A stretch of DNA of 64,000 bases from the NCBI RefSeq assembly GCF_003061515.1, contig NZ_CP028924.1, positions 1,922,001-1,986,000 of the forward strand. Reading direction: 5' to 3'. Below the pieces are notes generated by a model. That model was not told the DNA's origin. It did no database searches and saw only the letters and a list, made by a program, of their open reading frames with translations. This document shows, one piece after another, positions 25,091 through 32,171 of this stretch (within the stretch, counting starts at the first letter, position 1; each line of letters starts with the position of its first letter). Source of the stretch: Colwellia sp. Arc7-D (GTDB lineage Bacteria; Pseudomonadota; Gammaproteobacteria; Enterobacterales; Alteromonadaceae). The translations under genes were made by a program, and so were the position numbers.

Positions 25091-25161
25091 CAGTTGGCTT
25101 TTTGTTCACAACGTTCACTTATTTTAGCCAACTGTATTTTCCCCTTAAACGGGCGTTAGAC
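25063..25161 (+). repeat. attC site 23
   Basis: TAACAAG at 25063, GTTAGAC at 25155; arms CAGTTGGCTTTTTG / TTTTAGCCAACT. The best-preserved site of the right half; same subtype as attC 11. Confidence 0.87.
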
Positions 25162-25194
25162 ATTTAGATAAACTGTGAGTTTTTGGAGAGAATT

Positions 25195-25791
25195 TTGAGT
25201 AACAAATGGGACGAGTATGCTGAAAACTGGGATGTAGATCCTACCGTTGAAGAGTATGCAAAAAATGCATTTTCAGCACTATTACAAAACATAAATATTA
25301 ATGGTTTAACTGTTCTTGATTTCGGCTGTGGTACAGGTGCATTAACTCAACTTATGAGCCCAACAGCTAAAAGTATTGTTGCGATAGATCCATCTTCAGA
25401 AATGATAAAGCATTTGGATAAAAAGGCGCTAAATAATGTATCGTCTATTTCTGACTATCTATCAAAAGAGTTAGTTCAAAGCCTTCCAGAGTTTAAAAAC
25501 AAATTTGATGTAATAGTGGCATCATCTGTTTGTGGTTTTCTACCAGATTATGAAGCAACTTTGAGTTTATTAAAGTCTCTACTAAAAGATGGTGGCGTGT
25601 TTGTACAATGGGATTGGCTTTCTAATGATGATTCATCGGAAATGGGGTTGTCAGTAAAAAGGGTTAAACAGGCATTTGTCGCAAATGATTTTGTAAATAC
25701 TAAAGTTAAGCGTGCTTTTATAATGAGCAGCTCCGAAGGTAGTATGCCTGTTTTAATGGCTATTGGAGAAAATGCCTTGCAAGAACTTTAA
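25195..25791 (+). CDS. cassette 24: class I SAM-dependent methyltransferase
   Basis: 198 residues from TTG 25195, which follows GGAGAG at 25185-25190. Rossmann methyltransferase motifs: WDEYAENWD, motif I VLDFGCGTGALTQLM (residues about 42-56), IVAIDPSSEMI (acidic motif II), and FDVIVASSVCGFLPDYEATLSLLKSLLKDGG. The sequence after motif IV, FVQWDWLSND, is typical of small-molecule or quinone-type methyltransferases. Substrate unknown. Confidence 0.85.
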   Translation: MSNKWDEYAENWDVDPTVEEYAKNAFSALLQNININGLTVLDFGCGTGALTQLMSPTAKSIVAIDPSSEMIKHLDKKALNNVSSISDYLSKELVQSLPEFKNKFDVIVASSVCGFLPDYEATLSLLKSLLKDGGVFVQWDWLSNDDSSEMGLSVKRVKQAFVANDFVNTKVKRAFIMSSSEGSMPVLMAIGENALQEL

Positions 25792-25794
25792 ATA

Positions 25795-25877
25795 TAACAA
25801 AAATAAACAGCTGGTTAGGTTACGCTTCGCTTCACATTATAATCAGCTGTTTTTGTCCGCTTAAGTTGGCGTTAGGC
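25795..25877 (+). repeat. attC site 24, shortened
   Basis: TAACAAA at 25795, GTTAGGC at 25871; arms CAGCTGGTTAGG / TATAATCAGCTG. About 15 bp shorter than its relatives because the outer left arm is missing. Confidence 0.75.
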
Positions 25878-25896
25878 AGCAGATAAGGAGGTTTTC

Positions 25897-26367
25897 TTGC
25901 CATTATCAACGAAAGGTATTTCGCATCAAATAATATCCTCATTAATCACTTTCAAAATTGAAAATTTAGGGACTATTAATGATTGTAAAATTGTTATAAA
26001 CCACTTGATTCGAAAGTTTAGTGAACCTCTTGAAAAAGAAGGATTACAAAAGAAATATATTTCTAAACTCGTAATTGATCAATCTAAAGCAATTAAAGAG
26101 CACTTGTTCCCAGTAAATGAAATTATGAATCATTTATTGGCAATGCCATTGACTGAAAATAAAGATGTTCTGGCAAATACAGTACATGCATATCTTGAAA
26201 ATGCACTAATCCTTGTCTATGTAACGAAAGATGAAGATAACCAATTAAATAAATTTGGTTTTCAGCGTAATATGCCAACTGAATATAGTGATCCTAAAAG
26301 TCCATTGTATGGTGATGTATGGGCTAGGTACAAATGCTCAAATTTATTTTCAAATATAATAGAGTGA
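25897..26367 (+). CDS. cassette 25: soluble hypothetical protein
   Basis: 156 residues, TTG start with AAGGAGG six bases upstream. Helical and charged, no membrane segment; stretches such as LITFKIENLGTINDCKIVIN and LANTVHAYLENALILVYVTKDED. The C-terminal PKSPLYGDVWARYKCSNLF hints at a folded domain end. No family recognised. Confidence 0.62.
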   Translation: MPLSTKGISHQIISSLITFKIENLGTINDCKIVINHLIRKFSEPLEKEGLQKKYISKLVIDQSKAIKEHLFPVNEIMNHLLAMPLTENKDVLANTVHAYLENALILVYVTKDEDNQLNKFGFQRNMPTEYSDPKSPLYGDVWARYKCSNLFSNIIE

Positions 26368-26380
26368 AACCTTTCTCACC

Positions 26381-26515
26381 AGCAAATTAATAGGAAAAAA
26401 CCGTTGGCTGTTTTCGTTTCTCAAGACTTTAGCCAAAAAATAAACTTCCTCTTATTGGGCTGATTTTTTACCTCTTTGGTGAACATATAACCAGTCCCTT
26501 AAATAGGCGCTATTT
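26381..26515 (+). repeat. two decayed attC remnants (site 25)
   Basis: A first remnant (26381-26466) keeps CGTTGGCTG / TTTAGCCAAA arms but has lost R'' and core. A second fragment (26488-26515) reads TAACCAG ... GGCGCTATTT. A cassette or hairpin between them was probably lost. Confidence 0.55.
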
Positions 26516-26567
26516 ACAAATGCTACTTTTGGCATATGTAATTATTATTATAAAATAAGGATATACC

Positions 26568-27071
26568 TTGAAAAAAATCATTTTACTCTTACCTCTATTA
26601 TCTCTTAGTTGTTTCGCTGCGGTAGATAGTGAAACTAAAAATCATTCTGTTGGATTTGGTATCGGAGCTATGTATAGTGGCATAGGCACAAATTTTTCAT
26701 TCGTTTCAAAAACAGATTTAAAATATATATCAGCTGGTTGTACAGCATATAGTTCAATGACCGGTTCAGAATGTGGTGTTGGTGTTGGCTGGATTAAAAC
26801 TGATTTATTCGACTCTAATTCTAATAAACATGGTTTCGGTGTTTATGTTGGCTCAGTTGGTAAAGAATCAAGCTATAGCAATACATCTACTTCAAATGGA
26901 GTTGAGTATTATCGTCACGAAAATAATATATATGGCGTTGGTGTAAGTTATACATATTTCATGAATGGCATTGACCATTCAGGTACAACTTTTGGTATTT
27001 CGATTCATGCTACTAATGCGGAGTTCGAAAGTAACTACGGCGGTTTCTTCCAAGTTGGTTATCAGTTTTAG
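26568..27071 (+). CDS. cassette 26: outer-membrane beta-barrel-like secreted protein
   Basis: 167 residues, TTG start after AAGGAT. Signal peptide (KKIILLLPLLSLSCFA), then alternating polar/hydrophobic strands rich in G, S, Y (VGFGIGAMYSGIGTNFSFVS, GFGVYVGSVGKESS, YGVGVSYTYF) and a C-terminal phenylalanine (FFQVGYQF), the mark of outer-membrane barrels. Length suits a small eight-stranded barrel. Two cysteines (AGCTAY, SECGVG) might pair. Confidence 0.7.
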   Translation: MKKIILLLPLLSLSCFAAVDSETKNHSVGFGIGAMYSGIGTNFSFVSKTDLKYISAGCTAYSSMTGSECGVGVGWIKTDLFDSNSNKHGFGVYVGSVGKESSYSNTSTSNGVEYYRHENNIYGVGVSYTYFMNGIDHSGTTFGISIHATNAEFESNYGGFFQVGYQF

Positions 27072-27075
27072 CACA

Positions 27076-27171
27076 TAATAAGTCAATCAAGCATTACAAA
27101 ATACAGTTGGCTGATTTCACTTTTCAACATTTTAGCCAACTATTTTATTACTGCTTTGCAAAGCATTAACT
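27076..27171 (+). repeat. attC site 26, decayed boxes
   Basis: R'' TAATAAG (27076) and core ATTAACT (27165); arms CAGTTGGCTG / TTTTAGCCAACT still pair perfectly. Confidence 0.72.
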
Positions 27172-27185
27172 TTCAGGAGAAAAAA

Positions 27186-27647
27186 TTGAAGCATCTATTA
27201 ATTACCATCTTATTACTGGCACCATTTTTTACTTATGCGAATGAATCACAACAGATTGATAAATTAGCTAAACCGATTTTGGATCTGTTTTCAAAAAATG
27301 AAATTGAACATGTAGCAAATAAAGCTTTAGAGCATAGCTCTGTTAGTGACTACATTAGCAAAGCTGATTTGATTCAAACCGATAGTCAATTTCATGGTTA
27401 TTTAAATGTGCTTGGAAAGTTCTATTCGCTTCAGTTGATTCACCAACAAGAGATTGAAGGAACTTATTCTACTCGTTGGTATGTCTTAAAGTATCAACGT
27501 CAACCTGCTCTAATTAGCTTAGAGTTTTATAAAGCTGATGACGAGTGGGAAGTTCACTCGATCAATCTTAAATTGGAGCTAGATGATTACCTTGAAGAAA
27601 GATCAAAAATAGAAATTGGTAAGTTAGGTATTAAAAAAGAAAACTAA
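27186..27647 (+). CDS. cassette 27: secreted hypothetical protein
   Basis: 153 residues from TTG 27186, supported by AGGAG six bases upstream. Signal peptide LLITILLLAPFFTYA, then a mature domain with helices and strands ending YSTRWYVLKYQRQPALISLEF and EWEVHSINLKL. The last part resembles small NTF2-like/DUF-type periplasmic domains (YRxxxxxWxVxxxxL), but the resemblance is loose. Stop overlaps the attC. Confidence 0.65.
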   Translation: MKHLLITILLLAPFFTYANESQQIDKLAKPILDLFSKNEIEHVANKALEHSSVSDYISKADLIQTDSQFHGYLNVLGKFYSLQLIHQQEIEGTYSTRWYVLKYQRQPALISLEFYKADDEWEVHSINLKLELDDYLEERSKIEIGKLGIKKEN

Positions 27648-27699
27648 CAAGCTAATTAATAAGAACAAAAACTAGTTTACGGTCAACAGAGCGTTAAAT
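27645..27699 (+). repeat. attC site 27, truncated
   Basis: TAACAAG (27645) followed only 48 bp later by GTTAAAT (27693). The central hairpin arms are missing, so cassettes 27 and 28 are fused. Confidence 0.65.
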
Positions 27700-27739
27700 C
27701 TTCGCTTAATTTAGCGTTTAATTTGTTAAGGATATATAA

Positions 27740-28522
27740 ATGAAAGAAGAACCTATAATTTATGACAGACTTTCATGTGATAATTGTTCTGATAAAAGTA
27801 GCCTTGACTTCGATTTTACAATGGCTTTTCAACCCATTATTAATTGTAAGACTAATAAAATTTATGGTTATGAAGCCTTGGTGCGTGGATTAAATAATGA
27901 GTCAGCATTTTCAATAATATCTAAAGTTAACGATGATAATCGTTATTTATTTGACCAACTTTGTCGAATTAAGGCGATAGCTTTAGCATCCAAATTAAAA
28001 CTTGAAACTATGCTTAGTATTAACTTTCTTCCAAATGCTATATACAAGCCTGAGCGTTGTATTCGTACGACATTAGATGCGGCCAAGAAATATAATTTTC
28101 CAGCTGAAAGAATAATGTTTGAGTTTACAGAAGTTGAAAAAATAGAAGATAGTAATTTTGTTAAAAGCATAGTCGAATATTATATTAAATTGGGGTTTAA
28201 AACTGCAATTGATGATTTTGGATCTGGTTATTCTGGCTTAGGGTTGTTAGCTGACTTTCAAACCGATATTGTAAAGCTTGATATGGCGCTTATCCGCAAT
28301 ATTGATTCAGATCATGCTCGTCAATCAATCGTAAAAAACTGTTTAAATATTTTTCGTGATTTAAATATTACTCCACTCGTTGAAGGTATTGAGACTAAGG
28401 AAGAGTTTATCTGCTTACGAGATTTTGGTGTTGAGTTAATGCAAGGTTATTTGTTTGCTAAACCTGGCTTTGAAAAACTGCCAAATGTAGATTTTAATTT
28501 AGTGAATGAATTTGGCAAATAA
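27740..28522 (+). CDS. cassette 28: stand-alone EAL-domain protein (c-di-GMP phosphodiesterase)
   Basis: 260 residues, essentially one EAL domain. Catalytic motif residues are present: E45-A-L (YEALVRG), N95 (SINFLP), E128 (FEFTE), D158-D159 (IDDFGSGYS), K179 (VKLDMAL), E215 (EGIET) and Q235 (QGYLFAKP). It should therefore be active in hydrolysing cyclic di-GMP. It has no sensory domain beyond a cysteine-containing N-terminus (LSCDNCSDK). Unusual as cassette cargo. Confidence 0.92.
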   Translation: MKEEPIIYDRLSCDNCSDKSSLDFDFTMAFQPIINCKTNKIYGYEALVRGLNNESAFSIISKVNDDNRYLFDQLCRIKAIALASKLKLETMLSINFLPNAIYKPERCIRTTLDAAKKYNFPAERIMFEFTEVEKIEDSNFVKSIVEYYIKLGFKTAIDDFGSGYSGLGLLADFQTDIVKLDMALIRNIDSDHARQSIVKNCLNIFRDLNITPLVEGIETKEEFICLRDFGVELMQGYLFAKPGFEKLPNVDFNLVNEFGK

Positions 28523-28524
28523 AA

Positions 28525-28604
28525 TAAGTTGTTAAAGCATGGCAAATAACAGTTGGCTGCTGTTCGTGCGAACATGTTAGCCAGCTATTTCTTGGGTGTT
28601 AAAC
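28525..28604 (+). repeat. attC site 28, decayed
   Basis: R'' TAAGTTG (28525), arms CAGTTGGCTG / TGTTAGCCAGCT, core GTTAAAC (28598) preceded by GGGT. Shortened to about 80 bp. Confidence 0.65.
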
Positions 28605-28628
28605 TGGCAATGTATTGATAAGGCATGT

Positions 28629-29078
28629 ATGGAAAATTTTTCATGGGTTTATGATCAAACTAATATTGACTGGAGTCAATTATCAGAACTTTATCGAATT
28701 GCCCCTTTAGGCGACAAACCTGCAGAGAATCTTAAGATAGTATTCTCTAATAGTAAGTTTAAGTGTTTTATCTTTGATGATTGCAAACTAATTGGTGTCG
28801 GTAGAGCTTTAGCTGATGGAATTGACTGTTCATATATATGTGATGTAGCAATTCATCCTAATTATCAGGGACTGGGTTTAGGTCGTCAGATCATTTTAAA
28901 ATTAGTTGAATTTTCTGTTGATCACAAAAAAATTCTTTTATATGCCAACCCAGGTAAAGAAGGCTTTTATTACAAGCTTGGCTTTAAGAAAATGAATACA
29001 GCTATGGCTATTTTTAACAATGAGCAAAATGCTTTAGATGTTGGGTTGGTAAGTTCAACTGAACAAGAAACCGAATAA
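28629..29078 (+). CDS. cassette 29: GNAT-family N-acetyltransferase
   Basis: 149 residues from ATG 28629 (AAGG five bases upstream); a GTG start inside attC 28 is less likely. The GNAT core is clear: LIGVGRALADG, then ICDVAIHPNYQGLGLGRQIILKL with the acetyl-CoA loop QGLGLG, and a C-terminal FYYKLGFKKMNTAMAIF. Substrate not readable. Acetyltransferases are common cassette cargo. Confidence 0.88.
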   Translation: MENFSWVYDQTNIDWSQLSELYRIAPLGDKPAENLKIVFSNSKFKCFIFDDCKLIGVGRALADGIDCSYICDVAIHPNYQGLGLGRQIILKLVEFSVDHKKILLYANPGKEGFYYKLGFKKMNTAMAIFNNEQNALDVGLVSSTEQETE

Positions 29079-29155
29079 GTACAAAAATATTGGTAATTTC
29101 TCGTTCGTCGCTTATGTTATTCAACAATATTTTTCCTATTAACATGGCGTTATAT
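29076..29155 (+). repeat. attC site 29, decayed
   Basis: R'' reduced to TAAGTAC, arms AATATTGGT... / ...AACAATATT replaced, core GTTATAT at 29149 intact. Confidence 0.55.
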
Positions 29156-29182
29156 ACCCTTAGCGTTTTGAGACTATTGGTA

Positions 29183-29210
29183 ATGACGAGTAAATGATGA
29201 CGAGTAAATA
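29183..29210 (+). repeat. 14-bp tandem duplication upstream of cassette 30 start
   Basis: ATGACGAGTAAATG (29183-29196) is followed directly by ATGACGAGTAAATA (29197-29210), ending at the ATG of the next gene. Confidence 0.8.
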
Positions 29211-29429
29211 ATGAGAGAAGAGTTAAGAACTAAAATTATTGCGATTTGTGATAAAAAGATTTCCAGTAAAGGTGATAATGTTGGTTTGTCTTTTTATGCT
29301 TTTTTTGCAAACAAAAATGACAATCCTGAGTTACTTATGGAGGCTGCAACATGGTGGATTCAGACTCATAAATTAGATCATTTCGTTAAAGCTCATAAAA
29401 TAAAAGATATGATACAAGGTGGGTTGTAG
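29211..29429 (+). CDS. cassette 30: small protein, probably DUF6500
   Basis: 72 residues. Sequence features MREELRTKIIAICDKKI, GDNVGLSFYAFFANKND, PELLMEAATWWIQTHKLDHF and KDMIQGGL match my memory of DUF6500-type proteins, about 70 residues and of unknown function. Helical, soluble, neutral to basic. Last cassette gene with a recognisable attC behind it. Confidence 0.65.
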   Translation: MREELRTKIIAICDKKISSKGDNVGLSFYAFFANKNDNPELLMEAATWWIQTHKLDHFVKAHKIKDMIQGGL

Positions 29430-29431
29430 AG

Positions 29432-29532
29432 TTAGCAAACGAGTCTCTTAAAAGAGAAATAACAATTGACTGCTTTCTCCTTTGTTACATATTTTAACCC
29501 ATTATTATTTGTCTCTTAATGAGACATTAGTT
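29432..29532 (+). repeat. attC site 30, strongly decayed; end of the array
   Basis: Starts TTAGCAAACGAG and ends with ATTAGTT (29526). The arms AATTGACTG / TTTTAACCCA are worn. No attC is recognisable to the right of this site. Confidence 0.5.
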
Positions 29533-29681
29533 AGCTTATGAGCCTAGTTGTATTTTGATCATGTAAACTCAATTGCTGAGACTAAAAATGACCACCAATT
29601 AAAGCTTATTTCTTATGCTTGGTCATTACTAACGATTCAAATTACGAATTGCAGACTTGTTAATACGAAAAGGAATTTTTA

Positions 29682-30221
29682 ATGATAAGGACATTTATGA
29701 AACATATTTTAATAGCCATTATTATCTTTTTATCAAGTGCTTGTGGCGGTGGCTCTGGCGGAAAGTCAACCAACATAAATGAATTGCCAGTCGATGAAGA
29801 GGGCTTTATCTTACATAATATTAGGTTTGATTCAAAAGATTTTTATGAAGGAGAGCAGGTAACAGTTACAACCGGTACACGTTTTGACGTTCAATGGGTA
29901 TCACCTTCTTCAGCTTCTTACAGAATAGATTTATATTTATCGACTAACGGTGAGGCGCACTCTGACACAAACAAAATAGTAAGGCTTAGATGTGGCAGCA
30001 CTTCTTTTTCACTTTGTCCTAACGCTACAGGTGAAGTGCAATGTGAAGTTGATGACAACACTTTATCTTGCTTTGCTGAAGGTGACTCTTTAGGTGGTAA
30101 ACCCTTTCAGGATGAAGACCTTTCAAGCTTAAGGTTTATTATAAAAGGCTGTGACGCCCTCAATAACTGTGATGTAAAAACGTTTGATTTGTTGGTACAA
30201 AATATATCTGAGGGAGAGTAA
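29682..30221 (+). CDS. lipoprotein at the array boundary
   Basis: 179 residues. Lipobox LSSAC with Cys at residue 21, followed by a GGGSGG linker typical of outer-membrane lipoproteins, then a beta-rich domain (VTVTTGTRFDVQWVSPSSASYRIDLYLST) like an Ig-like or fibronectin-type strand set, with several cysteine pairs (RCGSTSFSLC, QCEVDDNTLSC, GCDALNNC). AAGGA lies seven bases before ATG 29682. No attC follows, so it may be the last, unrecoverable cassette or a chromosomal gene. Confidence 0.7.
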   Translation: MIRTFMKHILIAIIIFLSSACGGGSGGKSTNINELPVDEEGFILHNIRFDSKDFYEGEQVTVTTGTRFDVQWVSPSSASYRIDLYLSTNGEAHSDTNKIVRLRCGSTSFSLCPNATGEVQCEVDDNTLSCFAEGDSLGGKPFQDEDLSSLRFIIKGCDALNNCDVKTFDLLVQNISEGE

Positions 30222-30672
30222 AAAATAGTGAATATATTGATATTCAATCAGTGACATTAAGCCATCTAAAAATCTTCAAAGCTGTTTTAGCCTTATACAA
30301 CGATGTCTTAAGTTTACTTAATTTTGCTTAAATATGCTTAAGTCACTCTGTACTTTTGTTACTGGTAATTAAATAGCTTATAGCGCATGTAATACAATTA
30401 GTTATTACTTATAAATAACGATTAACATAGGTGTAGAGTGTGTTGATAATTAAAGTAGAAATATAGCGAAGTATTTTTTGAGAGTTTAATGATGAGAATA
30501 CAAAAAGCCAGTATAGACAAGATAACAATATCTTGTTGATACTGGCTTTTTTAGTAACCCAATAAAGCTAATTACGCATTGTTTTTTTCAAATGTAATCG
30601 ATAATTGAGTTGCATGTTGAACCAAAACGATTTTTTAGATTTCATATAATGAAAAATATTAATGAGCCTTGT
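30222..30672. other. intergenic region between lipoprotein and aminotransferase genes
   Basis: 451 bp, AT-rich. It contains one strong bidirectional terminator at 30502-30551 and, at 30640-30654, a TTTCA-TATAA-TGAAA dyad like those upstream of the IclR gene but on the wrong side of the aminotransferase gene. No ORF was recognised. Confidence 0.55.
30502..30551. terminator. bidirectional rho-independent terminator
   Basis: AAAAAGCCAGTAT (30502-30514) pairs with ATACTGGCTTTTT (30539-30551), and an inner CAAGATA/TATCTTG stem continues it. A-run on one side and T-run on the other serve both converging genes. Confidence 0.85.
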
Positions 30673-31800
30673 TTAGTTTTGTTGGGCTAAAGCGTCTTCT
30701 AATGTGGTTAAACATAAAGCTACATTTTCGCTTCTTGCAGCATAACCCATCAAGCCAATTCGCCATGCTTTTCCGGCAAAATCACCTAAACCGCCACCTA
30801 TTTCTAAGTTGTATTTGTTCAACAAATAACTTCTAACTTTGGCGTCGTCTATGCCTTCAGGAATATAAATAGCATTAAGCTGCGGTAGACGCTCTTCTAC
30901 TGGCACAATGAACTTAATGCCTAGTTTATCTAAACCTTTAGCAAGTGCTTCGTGCTGCTCTTGGTGGCGTGCCCAGCGGTTTTCTATGCCTTCATTTTGC
31001 AGTTGAATTAACGACTCATGTAACCCGTATAAGGAGTTAACAGGGGCGGTGTGGTGGTAGCTTCGTTTACCCTCACCAGACCAGTAACTCATTACAAGTG
31101 ATTGATCTAAAAACCAACTTTGTATTTGTGTTTTACGGTTTTTAATAACATTAACCGCTTTTTCACTAAATGAAATGGGTGATAAACCCGGCACACACGA
31201 TAAGCATTTTTGAGAGCCAGAATAGATCGCATCTATACCCCAGTCGTCTACTTTAAGTTCAACGCCACCAAGTGATGTAACCGCGTCTACTATAGATAAA
31301 CAATTATGTTGCTGGGCAAGGGCACACAAGGCTTTAGCGTCTGATAATGCGCCAGTTGAGGTTTCAGCGTGTACAAAGGCTAAAAATTTAGCATCAGGAT
31401 TAGCTTTTAAAGCGGCTTCAACTTTGTCTACTTCAACCGCTCGACCCCAAGGAGAGTCAACTACTATGGCCTCTGCGCCGATACGAGTAACGTTTTGGAA
31501 CATACGATCACCAAATACGCCGTTTCGACATACAATTACTTTTTCGCCTGCTTCTACTAAATTGACAAAACAAGCCTCCATGCCAGCAGAGCCAGGCGCT
31601 GAAAGGGCGATAGTGAATTCATTTTTAGTTTGAAAAGCATACTGAAGTAGTGCTTTTAATTCGTCCATCATACCTACAAATAAAGGATCTAAATGACCAA
31701 TGGCAGGTCTTGAAAGTGACGCTAAAACTTCAGGACTGATGTCGGAAGGGCCAGGGCCCATTAATATTCTGCGAGGTGGGTGAAATGATTTAAAATTCAT
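30673..31800 (-). CDS. class V glyoxylate aminotransferase (AGXT/PucG type; candidate BhcA-function enzyme)
   Basis: 375 residues from ATG 31800 (MNFKSFHPPRRILMGPGPSD); the open frame extends 29 codons upstream but without family sequence. PLP lysine in YSGSQKCLSC. It follows the human AGXT pattern throughout: MGPGPSDISPEVL, YAFQTKNEFTIALSAPGSAGMEA, HAETSTGAL, YHHTAPVNSLYGLHESL, LEIGGGLGDFAGKAWRIGLMG. Such enzymes make glycine from glyoxylate with alanine, serine, aspartate or ureidoglycine as donor. In the beta-hydroxyaspartate cycle this is the BhcA step, although the recalled BhcA proteins belong to the serine-glyoxylate branch. The donor is not readable. Confidence 0.88.
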   Translation of the reverse strand: MNFKSFHPPRRILMGPGPSDISPEVLASLSRPAIGHLDPLFVGMMDELKALLQYAFQTKNEFTIALSAPGSAGMEACFVNLVEAGEKVIVCRNGVFGDRMFQNVTRIGAEAIVVDSPWGRAVEVDKVEAALKANPDAKFLAFVHAETSTGALSDAKALCALAQQHNCLSIVDAVTSLGGVELKVDDWGIDAIYSGSQKCLSCVPGLSPISFSEKAVNVIKNRKTQIQSWFLDQSLVMSYWSGEGKRSYHHTAPVNSLYGLHESLIQLQNEGIENRWARHQEQHEALAKGLDKLGIKFIVPVEERLPQLNAIYIPEGIDDAKVRSYLLNKYNLEIGGGLGDFAGKAWRIGLMGYAARSENVALCLTTLEDALAQQN

Positions 31801-32171
31801 GTTGAATGCCTTTATTGAATGGAAGTAATGATTGATTAATACTTTGATAACAAAGCCTGTCACAGGTGTCAAGTTTATCGATTTCATAAAAATTCATATA
31901 AAAATAAAATTAAATTAAGTGGAAAAATAAAAGTTGACATACCTGACAGGATTTGTGATTTTATTTAATCTTTAGCAAAAGTTTAGCCCCATTAAGATTT
32001 TCTATTTGGTTAGCATTTGCATCAATAAACCGCTGCCACGTAAATTTTCATCAAACTCTACAGGGCAGACTAAATTCACAAAATGTCGATAAATAGTCTT
32101 GTTAATGCAATACAAATAAAAGTTTATGAGCATTAGCTCATGACATATACCCATTAAATTAAAGGTCCACT
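31801..32171. promoter_or_regulatory. divergent control region of aminotransferase and malic enzyme genes
   Basis: 371 bp. Two related 16-bp elements in opposite orientation, CTGTCACAGGTGTCAA at 31857-31872 and TTGACATACCTGACAG at 31934-31949, each contain a TGTCA-N4-TGTCA direct repeat. They are candidate operator half-pairs. No RNA gene was seen. Confidence 0.45.

Noticed and set aside
12314..29532. Toxin-antitoxin pairs in the cassette array
   Set aside because: Such pairs are common in chromosomal integrons, but no cassette here has two overlapping ORFs or a recognised toxin fold.
30640..30654. TTTCA-TATAA-TGAAA dyad as fourth BhcR operator
   Set aside because: It lies downstream of the aminotransferase gene, not at a promoter, and its all-AT centre is likely to arise by chance in this composition.
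30673..31800. Certain assignment as BhcA
   Set aside because: The sequence follows the AGXT/PucG branch; aspartate preference cannot be read, so only a glyoxylate aminotransferase is claimed.
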